A DNA stretch of 62,676 nucleotides from Desulfosporosinus sp. (GCA_031292055.1 JARLHV010000013.1:1-62676); one strand, 5' to 3'. Positions 44,135-53,806 are shown, counted from the stretch's first letter. The notes: generated from the letters alone by a model not told the origin. Numbers and translations: made by a program.

Positions 44135-45037
44135 ATGATAACTGAAAGTATCCTAGATATCATTGGCAATACGCCAATGGTTAGTCTGAAAAAAGTAACT
44201 GGGTTGAATATTTTTGCTAAGGCAGAATACCTGAACCCCGGTGGGAGTATCAAGGACAGAGTTGCCAAATATATGATTGAACAGGCAGAAACTAGAGGAG
44301 CATTGAAATCTGGTATGACAATAATGGAACCTACTTCGGGTAATACAGGGATAGGCATTGCTTTAGTCGGTGTCCAAAAAGGGTATAGGGTAGTAATTGT
44401 CATGCCGGAAAATATGAGCGAAGAAAGAAAAAAGATTATCTTGGCATTGGGTGCGGAACTTATTCTGACGAAAGCTGAAGAGAGCATTGGCGGATCAGTG
44501 TCAGAAGTTGAGAGACAAAAAGCAAAAGATTCTAGCATTTTTGTTCCTCAGCAGTTTGAAAATCCTGATAATCCTCAAATCCATTATCTTACTACAGCTT
44601 CAGAAATCTGGGAACAAATGAAGGGTAAAGTAGATGTTTTTGTTTCTGGGTTAGGTAGCGGAGGAACGCTGGCAGGAGTTGGCAGGTTTATTAAAGGAAG
44701 AAATCCGAAGGCTAAGATAATTGCAGTAGAACCTAAAAATGTTTCTGCACTTCTGGGGCATGAGCCGGGATTACATAAGATCCAAGGAATTGGTGACGGT
44801 TTCATCCCTGAAGTGCTTGATGTAAATCTCATAGATGAAGTCGTTGAAGTAACAGATGATGATGCAATTAATACAGCTCGGGATTTGGCTAGAGTCCAAG
44901 GTATTCTAGTAGGGACTTCTTCAGGCGCAAATGTTTGGGCTTCTATTAAAATGGCACAAAAATATGGGACGGATAAAAACATTGTGACTATTTTACCTGA
45001 CAGAGTTGAAAGATATTTTAGTACATCCCTGATCTAA
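44135..45037 (+). CDS. cysK: Cysteine synthase A
   Basis: The 300-residue PLP enzyme has the active lysine in GGSIKDRVAKYMIEQAE, the substrate loop PTSGNTGIGIALVG and the phosphate-binding glycines GLGSGGTLAGVG. It makes cysteine from O-acetylserine and sulfide. GAAGGAG precedes the ATG. No riboswitch or T-box leader is visible in the short upstream gap. Confidence 0.95.
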   Translation: MITESILDIIGNTPMVSLKKVTGLNIFAKAEYLNPGGSIKDRVAKYMIEQAETRGALKSGMTIMEPTSGNTGIGIALVGVQKGYRVVIVMPENMSEERKKIILALGAELILTKAEESIGGSVSEVERQKAKDSSIFVPQQFENPDNPQIHYLTTASEIWEQMKGKVDVFVSGLGSGGTLAGVGRFIKGRNPKAKIIAVEPKNVSALLGHEPGLHKIQGIGDGFIPEVLDVNLIDEVVEVTDDDAINTARDLARVQGILVGTSSGANVWASIKMAQKYGTDKNIVTILPDRVERYFSTSLI

Positions 45038-45132
45038 AATCCTCATAAAAATGATTTATCACGTCACAGAGGTTAATTGTTATTTTAAAACTTGGTTAAC
45101 CTTAACGACTAAATGTATAATAAAGATACCTA

Positions 45133-45576
45133 ATGTTGAAAAGTAAAGTGAGGATAAAGCGCGTGCTTGATAATAAAGTGATCGACCTTCCCGTCTGGCA
45201 AGGACAAGCAGGGGAAGGTCGTTGTCAAATTTCGTTAATCCTGATGGATACTGGTAACGGGTTTAATGGACTTTTGACAGGTGGGGGAAAACCCCATGTC
45301 GGCGGAGTGGTTTTGGCCCTTCCTCGAGCAAGCCTTAGTGGTCAAGGGTGGAGTACCGATCTTTACATCACACCAGTTCCTGGACATAAAGATGTCGATG
45401 TCGCTCGAACAGTTGCTGATACGTTGGCCCGTGAACTCCAATGTCCAGTGGTAGTTACGGCTGGAATTCACTCAGATCACCTTCGTCCAGAGGAATTGCG
45501 CGAAATTATCAGTTATTGTGATACCTTGACTCAATCTGCCTTAGCTTCATTAAAAATGAAAATCAACAATATGTAA
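45133..45576 (+). CDS. LpdD-like protein (UbiD partner)
   Basis: The 147-residue strand-rich protein contains MDTGNGFNGLLTGGGKPHVG and GVVLALPRASL, resembling the LpdD-type small partner proteins linked to UbiD decarboxylases and prenylated flavin handling. It lies 15 bases before a ubiD gene and is co-transcribed. The family match is from pattern and context. The open frame begins near TAATGTTG; the SD is weak. Confidence 0.55.
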   Translation: MLKSKVRIKRVLDNKVIDLPVWQGQAGEGRCQISLILMDTGNGFNGLLTGGGKPHVGGVVLALPRASLSGQGWSTDLYITPVPGHKDVDVARTVADTLARELQCPVVVTAGIHSDHLRPEELREIISYCDTLTQSALASLKMKINNM

Positions 45577-45591
45577 TATAGAGGTGAAACT

Positions 45592-47358
45592 GTGCACGCA
45601 AATTTACGTCATTTTATAGAAACCCTCCGCCGGGAGAACCAAATTGTCGAGATTGAAACAGAAGTTGACCCCTATCTCGAGTTGGCAGAAATTCACCGTC
45701 GTGTCATTGAGGAAGAAGGGCCGGCCCTTTTCTTCAAACGAGTTAAGGGAAGTGCTTTTCCCGTTGTCACAAATTTGTTTGGAACCCGTCGGCGTGTTGA
45801 CCTTGCGATCGGACCTAAGCCGGAGGAAACAGTACAGCGCGCCGTTTCGGCCTTGCATCGTTTGCTACCTCCGAAACCTTCTGTACTTTGGCAGGAAAAG
45901 GACTGGATGTTTTCCCTGGCTAAAAGTGGACTTCGCACCGTTACTCAGAAACACGCCCCAGTCCTTGAAATTCAAGAACGATCGGTAGATTTGACGGGAC
46001 TGCCGGTACTCACCAGTTGGCCAGATGACGGTGGACCTTTTGTAACGTTACCACTAGTCTATACTGAACATCCAGTGACAGGAGAACATAATCTCGGAAT
46101 GTACCGCCTACAAATCCATACTCCAAACCAGACCGGCATACACTGGCAGATTCATAAGGGTGGAGGATTTCATTATTATGAAGCAGAGCGCTTGGGGCAA
46201 GATCTCCCTACGACTCTTTTCCTGGGAGGTCCCCCGGCTCTGATTCTTTCCGCCATTGCTCCTCTACCGGAAATGCTCCCTGAGCTTATCTTTACCTCTT
46301 TTTTAATGGGAGAAAAACTTTCCCGAGTTAAGGTTCCAACCCATCCTCATGCCCTTATCGCGGAAGCAGAGTTTGCCATTTGTGGAGCGGTGCCCGCAAA
46401 CGTTCGCAAGCCGGAAGGCCCTTTTGGGGATCATTATGGCTATTATTCTCTAACGCATGATTTCCCGGTCTTTAATGTACATACTGTTTACCATCGCCGC
46501 GAGGCAATTTATCCGGCTACAGTTGTAGGGAAACCCCGTCAAGAAGATTATTTTATTGGTGAATATTTGCAATCCTTGTTATCTCCCATGTTTCCGGTGG
46601 TTATGACTGGAGTTAAAGCGCTTTGGACGTATGCCGAAACAGGTTTTCATGCTCTGGCTGCTGCCATTGTACGGGAGAGTTATCACCGTGAAGCCTTAGC
46701 CCATGCTTTCCGAATCCTAGGTGAAGGGCAGCTTACCTTGACGAAGTTCTTGATTTTAACCGATGTGCAACTTGACTTACAAGATTTTAGAGCTCTTTTG
46801 GAAACTGTTCTGGCGCGCTTTGAACCAGAATCCGATCTTTTGATTCTCAATGAAACGTCCATGGATACACTGGACTATACTGGTCGACGTCTTAATCATG
46901 GTAGCAAGGCCATAATGCTGGGGTTAGGAAGTCCTAAACGCGATTTGCCGCGTTATATTGAAGGGAGTGTACTCCCCGGCATTAATGGTATTAAACCTTT
47001 CTGTGCAGGGTGCTTATTGTTAGAGGCGCCCTCATTTGATAAGGCACCAGAGCTTGCTAAGAACGTGTTAGCACATCTTCAAGTTGAAGCGTTTCAAGAT
47101 TGGCCCCTGGCGATTTTGGTCGATGACTTGACACTTGCCTTAGACCCAACTGGTTTCCTCTGGCAAGTCTTCACCCGTTTTGACCCCGCACATGATATTT
47201 ATGCCGCGACAGAAATGCGCCTGCACCGCTTGGTATATCATGGCCCGATCCTGATTGATGCTCGGATGAAACCAGGTTATCCTGGGGAAGTACTTCCGGA
47301 CGTGGCAACTGTCAAGCTTGTCGATCAGCGCTGGAAAGAATATAGAGTATCCAGATGA
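45592..47358 (+). CDS. UbiD-family decarboxylase
   Basis: The GTG at 45592 follows AGAGGTGAAA. The 588-residue protein has the UbiD fold (HRRVIEEEGPALFFKRVKGS), the prFMN-binding mid-region GMYRLQIH and KGGGFHYYEAE, and the conserved acidic stretch GKPRQEDYFIGEYLQSLLSP. UbiD enzymes use prenylated FMN to (de)carboxylate aromatic or unsaturated acids; the length and sequence recall menaquinone-pathway decarboxylases. UbiX is not in the window. Substrate unproven. Confidence 0.92.
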   Translation: MHANLRHFIETLRRENQIVEIETEVDPYLELAEIHRRVIEEEGPALFFKRVKGSAFPVVTNLFGTRRRVDLAIGPKPEETVQRAVSALHRLLPPKPSVLWQEKDWMFSLAKSGLRTVTQKHAPVLEIQERSVDLTGLPVLTSWPDDGGPFVTLPLVYTEHPVTGEHNLGMYRLQIHTPNQTGIHWQIHKGGGFHYYEAERLGQDLPTTLFLGGPPALILSAIAPLPEMLPELIFTSFLMGEKLSRVKVPTHPHALIAEAEFAICGAVPANVRKPEGPFGDHYGYYSLTHDFPVFNVHTVYHRREAIYPATVVGKPRQEDYFIGEYLQSLLSPMFPVVMTGVKALWTYAETGFHALAAAIVRESYHREALAHAFRILGEGQLTLTKFLILTDVQLDLQDFRALLETVLARFEPESDLLILNETSMDTLDYTGRRLNHGSKAIMLGLGSPKRDLPRYIEGSVLPGINGIKPFCAGCLLLEAPSFDKAPELAKNVLAHLQVEAFQDWPLAILVDDLTLALDPTGFLWQVFTRFDPAHDIYAATEMRLHRLVYHGPILIDARMKPGYPGEVLPDVATVKLVDQRWKEYRVSR

Positions 47359-47369
47359 CAGCGGGTTAT

Positions 47370-47900
47370 TTATTCGCTATCTTGTTCAGATGGGACCTTT
47401 GCAGGACCGAGCAATCCTGTTACCATTTTCAAATAATGAATTGCTTGATCAACGAGCGTTTGCAGTTCTGTTTTCTTTTCAGCTAATCTTTGGATTTCTC
47501 CCTCGAGTTGGAGGATTTCTGTCCGTTTATCAATAAGCGAAGTTTCTGTTTCGATTTCCTTTAACTCTGCATTACGAGTTGCATCATTCAATAACTTTTC
47601 ACTTTCAACTCGAGCAGATTGGATTAGCTCGCTGGCCTGTTGGGTAGCTTCTTCTTTTACTTGGTTGGAGATTCGTTGGGCACTCACCATAGCATCGCGG
47701 AGGTCTTTTTCAATCTGCTCAAAATATTTGAGGCGATTTCCCCATTCTAAGTTTTGTTCCCTTAAGCCGTTGATTTGTAGGCGCAGCTCTTTGTTGGCGG
47801 CATAGGATTCATATAGTAGACGGTCCGTTTCTGCCCACGCTTGGTCGACAGCCTCCGGCTCATACCCACGCATAACTCGTTTGAAGTCTGGTGCTTCCAA
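47370..47900 (-). CDS. DivIVA-like coiled-coil protein
   Basis: The TTG at 47900 is preferred because AAGGGAGG lies about 10 bases before it; a GTG at 47924 would contain that SD. The 176-residue protein has a DivIVA-like N-terminal segment (APDFKRVMRGYEPEAVDQAW) followed by long coiled coils. It probably recruits cell-division or polar factors. It converges on ubiD, with an 11-base gap. Confidence 0.85.
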   Translation of the reverse strand: MEAPDFKRVMRGYEPEAVDQAWAETDRLLYESYAANKELRLQINGLREQNLEWGNRLKYFEQIEKDLRDAMVSAQRISNQVKEEATQQASELIQSARVESEKLLNDATRNAELKEIETETSLIDKRTEILQLEGEIQRLAEKKTELQTLVDQAIHYLKMVTGLLGPAKVPSEQDSE

Positions 47901-48035
47901 ATTTTTAAAGCCTCCCTTTCTCACATTCCCTAATTATAATGTATCATTTCTAATGCAGAACGAGAAGTGCTATTTATCCCTAAATGACCACTCCCCCCAA
48001 TGACTAGGGCATGTTTGTAAATTTATTGATGACTG

Positions 48036-48064
48036 TGAATAATTTACGGTCTTTTTACATATCC
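48036..48064 (+). promoter_or_regulatory. Sporulation-type promoter candidate
   Basis: TGAATA (48036-48041), a 16-base spacer and CATATCC (48058-48064), roughly like sigma-G/E promoters. Confidence 0.3.
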
Positions 48065-48111
48065 TGAGATTGTTATTCAGAATTAGTTTCTAAAAAAAGG
48101 AGGGATCTATG

Positions 48112-48321
48112 ATGCAACTAAATGATATGGAAATGAAGAAAATTCTTGATCAAGGGATGTTAACTCGAAGTCGTATTGAAACTGAAACCGCCATGAGAAA
48201 ATGCCAAATGTACACTGATATGGCACAAGACCCTGCTGTAAAAGGTTTTTTCAAAGAACAAGCCAATGGCTTAGAAGACGTATTGGGTTTTTTCACCAAA
48301 GGGATGGCCGAACTACAATAG
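48112..48321 (+). CDS. Small spore-coat-like helical protein
   Basis: GGAGGG lies before the tandem ATG codons at 48109 and 48112. The 69-70-residue helical product (DMEMKKILDQGMLTRSRIET, then QMYTDMAQDPAVKGFF) resembles short CotF/YhcN-like helical proteins of clostridial spores. It pairs with the next gene (15-base gap), and both are followed by a strong terminator. Confidence 0.6.
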   Translation: MQLNDMEMKKILDQGMLTRSRIETETAMRKCQMYTDMAQDPAVKGFFKEQANGLEDVLGFFTKGMAELQ

Positions 48322-48336
48322 AAAGGGGGTTCGAAA

Positions 48337-48534
48337 ATGAGTCAATTTACGGACTTGGACATGCTCTATGATTATGAAAAAGACGCAGCGAGTGCTGCAA
48401 TGGGATACATGACACTGGCCACACGTGCCCATCATGGTGATTTGCGAACTATCTATTTGCGTTTAGCCAACGAGGCAACTAATGCCCATAGTAAAGTAAG
48501 CAAATTGATTAACCAAAGCGGTGGTATTGCCTAA
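48337..48534 (+). CDS. Small spore-coat-like helical protein, second of a pair
   Basis: GAAAGGGGG precedes the ATG. The 65-residue product (MLYDYEKDAASAAMGYMTLA, later LANEATNAHSKVSKLI) is helical with a charge pattern like a half-ferritin/CotF bundle. Together with the upstream gene it looks like a two-chain helical bundle. Family assignment is tentative. Confidence 0.6.
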   Translation: MSQFTDLDMLYDYEKDAASAAMGYMTLATRAHHGDLRTIYLRLANEATNAHSKVSKLINQSGGIA

Positions 48535-48549
48535 GATAGGTGTCTACCT

Positions 48550-48581
48550 AAAGAGCCGGGAACAATCGTTCCCGGCTCTTT
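48550..48581. terminator. Strong bidirectional terminator
   Basis: AAAGAGCCGGGAAC pairs exactly with GTTCCCGGCTCTTT (48568-48581), loop AATC, between convergent genes. Confidence 0.9.
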
Positions 48582-48586
48582 AGTCA

Positions 48587-49117
48587 CTATTTCCACCATC
48601 CTGGGGTCATCCCGCTTGTGATTTGGGTAAAATCATAAATGGTAGACTCATTAATTCGAAACGCTTGTTGTTCAAAACGAACAATACTCTTATCTGGATA
48701 ATATTGCAGCGCATAGTCTTCCTCCGCATGGTAGTACGAGAGTGCTCGATGTAATGTGAAATATTGTATCTTTTGATTTTCTAAAGAGGCTAAGACTTGA
48801 TCTGATGAAGAGAGGGGGGTCGCGCGCTGTAAGTTGCGCATTAATTCTTGGATTTTAGCTGAGTTAGTGTAATAATACGGATGTAACGGATCAGCAGAAT
48901 CTACCATGCCCAGCTTAGTAATCGCATGGGGGTGAAGCACTCGATTGGGGAGATTGAGCGTGCTGAAAGGATCAAGCCAACTTTCTTGATAGATTGAGGG
49001 ACCAAAAATTAAAAGAATCAAAACAAAAACAACGCTCAGACTAACGGTTAATTTACGTCGTTTCAATCCTAATAGGCGCATTCGAAAGGAAAAGACAAAA
49101 CTAGAAAATGGATGCAT
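48587..49117 (-). CDS. Membrane-anchored protein of unknown function
   Basis: The 176-residue protein has basic residues, then one membrane anchor (SLSVVFVLILLIFGPSIY, about residues 27-45), and an extracytoplasmic domain of about 130 residues with a tyrosine-rich segment (LSYYHAEEDYALQYYPD). No family is recognised. It starts 12 bases after the sigma-factor gene and is probably co-transcribed, so it could be an anti-sigma or a target of it; this is inference. Confidence 0.6.
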   Translation of the reverse strand: MHPFSSFVFSFRMRLLGLKRRKLTVSLSVVFVLILLIFGPSIYQESWLDPFSTLNLPNRVLHPHAITKLGMVDSADPLHPYYYTNSAKIQELMRNLQRATPLSSSDQVLASLENQKIQYFTLHRALSYYHAEEDYALQYYPDKSIVRFEQQAFRINESTIYDFTQITSGMTPGWWK

Positions 49118-49129
49118 CGGTACGCTCCT

Positions 49130-49750
49130 CTAACCTGCCATTTGGCGCGATCGATATTGTACAGTTTTACGCCGGATCCGTTGAATCGCATTGTCTAAAG
49201 CCTTGGGATGAAGCCCTAAGTGCTCAGACACTTCCCGTTGTTTGAATCCTTGCAGGAAATAATGTTCAAATACCAAACGTTCAAGAGTAGACAGATCTTT
49301 GTTTAAGCCATGAATCATTGAACGAGCTTCGTCATTGGCAATAACCATTGATTCAGGATCATCGGCGTTCGGTAAAAGTGATAAGAAACTAGTTTCTTCT
49401 GATTCTGAAATCAAATTATTTAGTGAATAGGCTTCATTTAAATTAATGTGTTTTTGGCGAGTATATTTACGTAAGCTATCGATGAGTTTGCGTTTAATGA
49501 CCATTCTTAAAAAATGGAGAAAGGGGATATCCAGCTTTAGGTCATAAGATAATATCGCTCTATAAATCGCGATTCGCCCTTCTTGGATTAGGTCATCATA
49601 ATCTGCTCGGGGCAAAAAATATTTACACGCAATCATACGAACTTCAGGTTCATAATGTTGAATAATCTCATTCAAGGCCTCCTCATTACCAGAGCGCGCT
49701 GCTTCAAGCATGGCCGTTTCTTTATCTAGGGCGCTAATCTCGGAAGTCAT
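49130..49750 (-). CDS. Sigma-70 family RNA polymerase sigma factor (SigH-like)
   Basis: The ATG at 49750 has AAGGAGTTG upstream; the longer frame to 49840 starts without an SD. The 206-residue protein has region 2 (DYDDLIQEGRIAIYRAILSY, FLHFLRMVIKRKLIDSLRK) and region 4 (STLERLVFEHYFLQGFKQRE, LGLHPKALDNAIQRIRRK). This layout resembles Spo0H/SigH rather than ECF factors. A small membrane protein is encoded directly downstream. Confidence 0.88.
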   Translation of the reverse strand: MTSEISALDKETAMLEAARSGNEEALNEIIQHYEPEVRMIACKYFLPRADYDDLIQEGRIAIYRAILSYDLKLDIPFLHFLRMVIKRKLIDSLRKYTRQKHINLNEAYSLNNLISESEETSFLSLLPNADDPESMVIANDEARSMIHGLNKDLSTLERLVFEHYFLQGFKQREVSEHLGLHPKALDNAIQRIRRKTVQYRSRQMAG

Positions 49751-49841
49751 GGCACTCAACTCCTTGCAAAAAATAGACGCAATCATATCTATGAGTCTAA
49801 TCAAGATTATGCTTTTTGACAAGGATTTTTTTGTGGACAAT

Positions 49842-49882
49842 CCTCCATATCTTACTAATGATTAATTAGTTAGATATGGAGG
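49842..49882. repeat. 41-base inverted repeat between ribH and the sigma gene
   Basis: CCTCCATATCT (49842-49852) and AGATATGGAGG (49872-49882) pair exactly. Inside, ACTAAT (49854-49859) and ATTAGT (49865-49870) also pair, with a T-T mismatch between the stems. No T-run follows. It could terminate ribH or be an operator for the sigma gene. Confidence 0.65.
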
Positions 49883-49895
49883 CACAGTCGGATGA

Positions 49896-50357
49896 TTAGA
49901 AAGATCTAAGCAAATTTGCGGTTTCAATTGCAGTCATAGCAGCGTCAAAGCCTTTATTTCCAGCTTTGGTCCCTGCACGTTCAATCGCTTGTTCAATGCT
50001 ATCGGTGGCTATGACACCAAAAATCACAGGAACTCCTGTTGTTAAGCTCACTTGTGCGATTCCTTTACTGACCTCATTACTGACAAGATCAAAATGAGGG
50101 GTAGCGCCGCGGATAACGGCACCAAGGCAAATGACTGCATCATAGCGCTTAGAGTTCGCCATTTTTTGCGCCACAAGCGGAATTTCGAAGGCACCTGGAA
50201 CCCAGGCTAATTCAATATCCTCTTCCAGCATTCCATGTCGGCGGAGGGCATCAATTGCACCACCTACTAATTTGCTTGTGATAAACTCATTAAAACGTGC
50301 AGCAATAATTCCGATTTTCAATCCTTCGGCTAGTAAATTTCCTTCATAAGTTTTCAA
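49896..50357 (-). CDS. ribH: 6,7-dimethyl-8-ribityllumazine synthase
   Basis: The 153-residue protein has lumazine-synthase signatures: [34 protein letters not shown] and [20 protein letters not shown], with the catalytic His. It makes 6,7-dimethyl-8-ribityllumazine. It is the last gene of the rib operon; 50 bases separate it from ribBA. Confidence 0.97.
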   Translation of the reverse strand: MKTYEGNLLAEGLKIGIIAARFNEFITSKLVGGAIDALRRHGMLEEDIELAWVPGAFEIPLVAQKMANSKRYDAVICLGAVIRGATPHFDLVSNEVSKGIAQVSLTTGVPVIFGVIATDSIEQAIERAGTKAGNKGFDAAMTAIETANLLRSF

Positions 50358-50407
50358 TGTTTAAACATCCTTTCATCCTCAATTTGGCCTATTGATCACC
50401 AGTAATT

Positions 50408-51610
50408 TTAGTGAACCTCTGACAAATAATGCCCCATTTTATGTTTCTTGGTGCAAAGATATTTGGAATTTTCTGGTTTAGATGGTATATCTACAGGAAC
50501 CCGTTCCACTACTTTTAAGCCATAACCTTCGAGGCCCACGATTTTACGAGGATTATTAGTCATTAAACGCACTTTAGAAATTCCGAGGTCCGCCAAAATT
50601 TGAGCACCGACACCGTAGTCGCGCAAGTCTTCAGGAAACCCCAAGGCTAAGTTTGCTTCGACGGTGTCTTTGCCTTCTTCCTGAAGTTTATAGGCTCTTA
50701 GTTTATTCAATAATCCAATTCCACGGCCTTCTTGACGCATATAGAGTAATACACCGCGCCCTTCATGCTCGATTTCCTCTAAAGCTGCAGTGAGTTGGTC
50801 TCCGCAGTCACAACGCCGAGAATGGAAGACATCTCCTGTCAGACATTCCGAGTGAACCCGGACAAGCACTGGCTCCCCATCATCAACCGTCCCTTTAATC
50901 AATGCTATGTGTTCTTCCCGATCGACTATACTAAGATAGCCTACGGCTCGAAAGTCGCCAAAACCAGTGGGGAGATGAATGCTTTCCACGCTTTCAATAA
51001 GTTTCTCCGATCGGCGGCGATAACTTATGAGATCTTTAAGAGTGATTAGTTTAAGATTATGCTTTTCGACGAAAAGTTGTAAATCGGGGACTCGGGCCAT
51101 CGACCCGTCTTCATTCATAATTTCGCAAATAACGCCTGCGGGCTGAAATCCAGCCAGACGCGCTAAATCTACTGCGCCTTCTGTGTGCCCTGCGCGAACT
51201 AGAACTCCACCTTCTCGAGCTTCAAGCGGAAAAATATGTCCGGGGCGGTGTAGATCAGCTGGTTCACTGTTAGGGCTCATGAGAATCTTGACGGTTTCTG
51301 CCCGTTCAAAAGCGGATATTCCAGTGGAACTGGTTGCAGAATCAACACTTACCGTAAAAGCAGTCCCATGAGGATCCGTATTTATAGCGACCATCGGGTC
51401 GAGTTGTAAGGCATGAATCCGATTCCTGGTCATGGGCACGCAAATCAGCCCTCGCCCATAGGTTGCCATAAAATTGATCGCTTCTGGAGTCGCCATTTCA
51501 GCGGCCATGAGCAGATCCCCTTCATTTTCGCGATCCTCATCATCCACCATAACAATCATTTTACCTTGTCGTATATCTGCCAATGCTTCTTCAATTGTGC
51601 TAAATGACAT
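50408..51610 (-). CDS. ribBA: Bifunctional DHBP synthase/GTP cyclohydrolase II
   Basis: The 400-residue protein fuses a DHBP synthase ([30 protein letters not shown]) with a GTP cyclohydrolase II ([18 protein letters not shown], zinc cysteines; [13 protein letters not shown]). It supplies both riboflavin precursors. AGGAGTG precedes the ATG. Confidence 0.97.
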   Translation of the reverse strand: MSFSTIEEALADIRQGKMIVMVDDEDRENEGDLLMAAEMATPEAINFMATYGRGLICVPMTRNRIHALQLDPMVAINTDPHGTAFTVSVDSATSSTGISAFERAETVKILMSPNSEPADLHRPGHIFPLEAREGGVLVRAGHTEGAVDLARLAGFQPAGVICEIMNEDGSMARVPDLQLFVEKHNLKLITLKDLISYRRRSEKLIESVESIHLPTGFGDFRAVGYLSIVDREEHIALIKGTVDDGEPVLVRVHSECLTGDVFHSRRCDCGDQLTAALEEIEHEGRGVLLYMRQEGRGIGLLNKLRAYKLQEEGKDTVEANLALGFPEDLRDYGVGAQILADLGISKVRLMTNNPRKIVGLEGYGLKVVERVPVDIPSKPENSKYLCTKKHKMGHYLSEVH

Positions 51611-51652
51611 ATCATTACACTCCTTTATTATTAAATTGATTGAATGAATAAA

Positions 51653-52303
51653 TTAGACAAATCCATGTTCAGCTAAAAAACCTAAAGAAAGATCTTGTTT
51701 CTCTTTGCCAATCGTGTTCAAACCCATAAAGCGTGCAACATATTTGCCAATGAGGTCTGTTTCAAGGTTGACGCTTGCGCCAACCCCTTTTAAACCGAGT
51801 GTGGTTTCCTCAAACGTATGGGGAATCAAAGATACTGTAAAATAATCTGTTTCGACATCAATGACTGTTAGCGAAATTCCGTCGATAGCAATCGATCCCT
51901 TGGGCAACACATAGGAAAGAAGGGCCGAAGGAGCCGTTATTTCATAGACTTGAGCAATGCCCCAAGCTGTAATGCGGCGAATGCTACCAATTCCATCGAC
52001 ATGCCCACTGACCAAATGGCCACCTAAACGGGTTTGGAGTTGTAATGCTCGTTCTAGGTTGACACGGCTTCCACTTTTAAGCTCAGCCAGATTTGTTTTT
52101 GTCAACGTTTCGGCCATCACATCCACAGTGAACTCACGTTCGCTTTGCCGGATAACTGTCAAACAGACACCGTTGATGGCAATGCTATCTCCGATCTGGG
52201 TCCCATTAAGGACCTTTTTCCCCTCAAGCGTAAGTTGCCCTGACTTTGGTAAGAGGCGAAGTGCTCGGACGATACCCAGTTCTTCTACAATTCCGGTAAA
52301 CAC
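51653..52303 (-). CDS. ribE: Riboflavin synthase (alpha chain)
   Basis: The GTG at 52303 is preferred as SD AGGAGGGG lies 10 bases upstream; the ATG at 52312 is too close to it. The 216-residue protein has two lumazine-binding repeats, each with FTGIVEELG- or VNLE-type motifs (VNLERAL, GHVDGIGSI, SVNLETDLIGKYVARF). It dismutates lumazine to riboflavin. Confidence 0.96.
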   Translation of the reverse strand: MFTGIVEELGIVRALRLLPKSGQLTLEGKKVLNGTQIGDSIAINGVCLTVIRQSEREFTVDVMAETLTKTNLAELKSGSRVNLERALQLQTRLGGHLVSGHVDGIGSIRRITAWGIAQVYEITAPSALLSYVLPKGSIAIDGISLTVIDVETDYFTVSLIPHTFEETTLGLKGVGASVNLETDLIGKYVARFMGLNTIGKEKQDLSLGFLAEHGFV

Positions 52304-52400
52304 GTATATCATCCCCTCCTAATGTATCTCAGCCGAACTGTCATCTGCGCAATTCTGAATTAACTAACATACTACGCTTTTAGTTGCTTAACTCCTTTGG

Positions 52401-53543
52401 CTAACCCTCTGGCTTCTGACGTCCGGTTTCTGACCTTGACAGATATCCAGTAACATGGAGATCGCCAGCAATCATATCAAGGTGGAGATCATGAAGTTCT
52501 AAGGCGTCGGCCATATGTTGGATATGCAAGCCCGAAAGAGGAGAAGGACCGTTTCCCCCAACTAACTTAGGTGCAAGAAAAAATTCAATTTTATCAACAC
52601 ACTGTTCTTGAAGAAGAGCACCTGCCAATCCTCCACCTCCCTCTAGTAACACGCTTGTCCAACCGCGACGAACAAGGTCACATAATAGTTTCCCCAAGGG
52701 GACATAGCGTGGAGTGTCATATTGCCATACTTCAACGAGTTTGAGGTTTTTGAGCCGTTCAACCTTGTCTGTAGCGGCTGTTTGCGTAGTTGCAATAATA
52801 CAAGGGCTGTGTTCTGAGGAGGATAGCACCTGGGACGTTTCAGGTATACGTAATTGTCCGTCGATAATGAGTCGAATAGGGTCTTTTCCAACGGGAAGAC
52901 GGCAGTTAAGGGCGGGATTATCCTGGATGACCGTTTCACTTCCCGCCAAGATGACATCGTAGCGATCTCGTAGCTGATGGACATAATGGCGTGACTCTTC
53001 TGAACTAACCCAACGCGAATCCCCCGTCTCAGTGGCAATTTTGCCATCTAACGTCATCGCAGTTTTATAAACAACAAAAGGTAATCCTGAAGAGATCACT
53101 TTAATAAAGATTTCATTGATGGTGGAGGCTTCTTGGAGCATGAGACCTACGTCGACCATAATTCCAGCTGCACGTAAACGATCTATGCCACGTCCAGCGA
53201 CAAGCGGATTTGGATCTTGCATGGCCACGACAACTCGTTTGATTCCAGCCCTGATCAGAGCGTCAGCACAAGGAGGAGTTCGACCAAAATGCGAACACGG
53301 TTCCAAGGTCACATAAGCAGTAGCACCATATGCTTGGTCTCCTGCAGCTGCGAGAGCATGAACTTCTGCGTGAGGAGTCCCGGCCATCAGGTGATATCCT
53401 TCCCCGACAATCTGGTTATCCTTGACGATAACACATCCTACCAGAGGATTAGGACTGGTTCGGCCTATAGCCTTGACCGCCAACTCAAGTGCTCTTCTCA
53501 TAAAGATTTGATCATTGAAATTAGAAGGACTTGATGCTTTCAT
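52401..53543 (-). CDS. ribD: Bifunctional deaminase/reductase RibD
   Basis: The 380-residue protein has an N-terminal deaminase with zinc ligands HAEVHAL and LEPCSHFGRTPPCADAL and a C-terminal reductase (VYKTAMTLDGKIATETGDSR, LLEGGGGLAGALL). It performs the second and third steps of riboflavin synthesis. It is the first gene behind the FMN riboswitch. Confidence 0.97.
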   Translation of the reverse strand: MKASSPSNFNDQIFMRRALELAVKAIGRTSPNPLVGCVIVKDNQIVGEGYHLMAGTPHAEVHALAAAGDQAYGATAYVTLEPCSHFGRTPPCADALIRAGIKRVVVAMQDPNPLVAGRGIDRLRAAGIMVDVGLMLQEASTINEIFIKVISSGLPFVVYKTAMTLDGKIATETGDSRWVSSEESRHYVHQLRDRYDVILAGSETVIQDNPALNCRLPVGKDPIRLIIDGQLRIPETSQVLSSSEHSPCIIATTQTAATDKVERLKNLKLVEVWQYDTPRYVPLGKLLCDLVRRGWTSVLLEGGGGLAGALLQEQCVDKIEFFLAPKLVGGNGPSPLSGLHIQHMADALELHDLHLDMIAGDLHVTGYLSRSETGRQKPEG

Positions 53544-53612
53544 AACAAAAACCCTTTCTCAGTTTAGAACTTAGTGTCTCCCAAAAACTATCAAACCATA
53601 AAATTAAGTAAT

Positions 53613-53642
53613 AAAAAACACCCGAATTTTCTCCAGGTGTTA
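53613..53642 (-). terminator. Riboswitch-controlled terminator
   Basis: On the minus strand AACACC pairs with GGTGTT, followed by a T-run. It lies between the FMN riboswitch and ribD. Confidence 0.8.
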
Positions 53643-53691
53643 GGTCATAAAGTCACAACTCAAAAAAAGCGCGAATACGCTTAAGCTTAGC

Positions 53692-53806
53692 TGTTCCTCT
53701 TCTCATCCAGACTTTACTGTCGGCCCCGGAATGTCACCGGGTCTGCCATAAGGCTCGCGGGCTTTACCGCCGGTAGGGAATCTCACCCAACCCCAGAGGA
53801 GTATCA
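53692..53806 (-). ncRNA. FMN riboswitch (RFN element)
   Basis: The minus strand shows the conserved RFN core: GGTTGGGTGAGATTCCC, TACCGGCGGTAAAGCCCGCG, ATTCCGGGGCCGACAGTAAA, then GTCTGGATGAGAAGA. P1 is formed by TCCTCT and AGAGGA. It senses FMN and shuts off the rib operon through the terminator at 53613. Confidence 0.97.
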
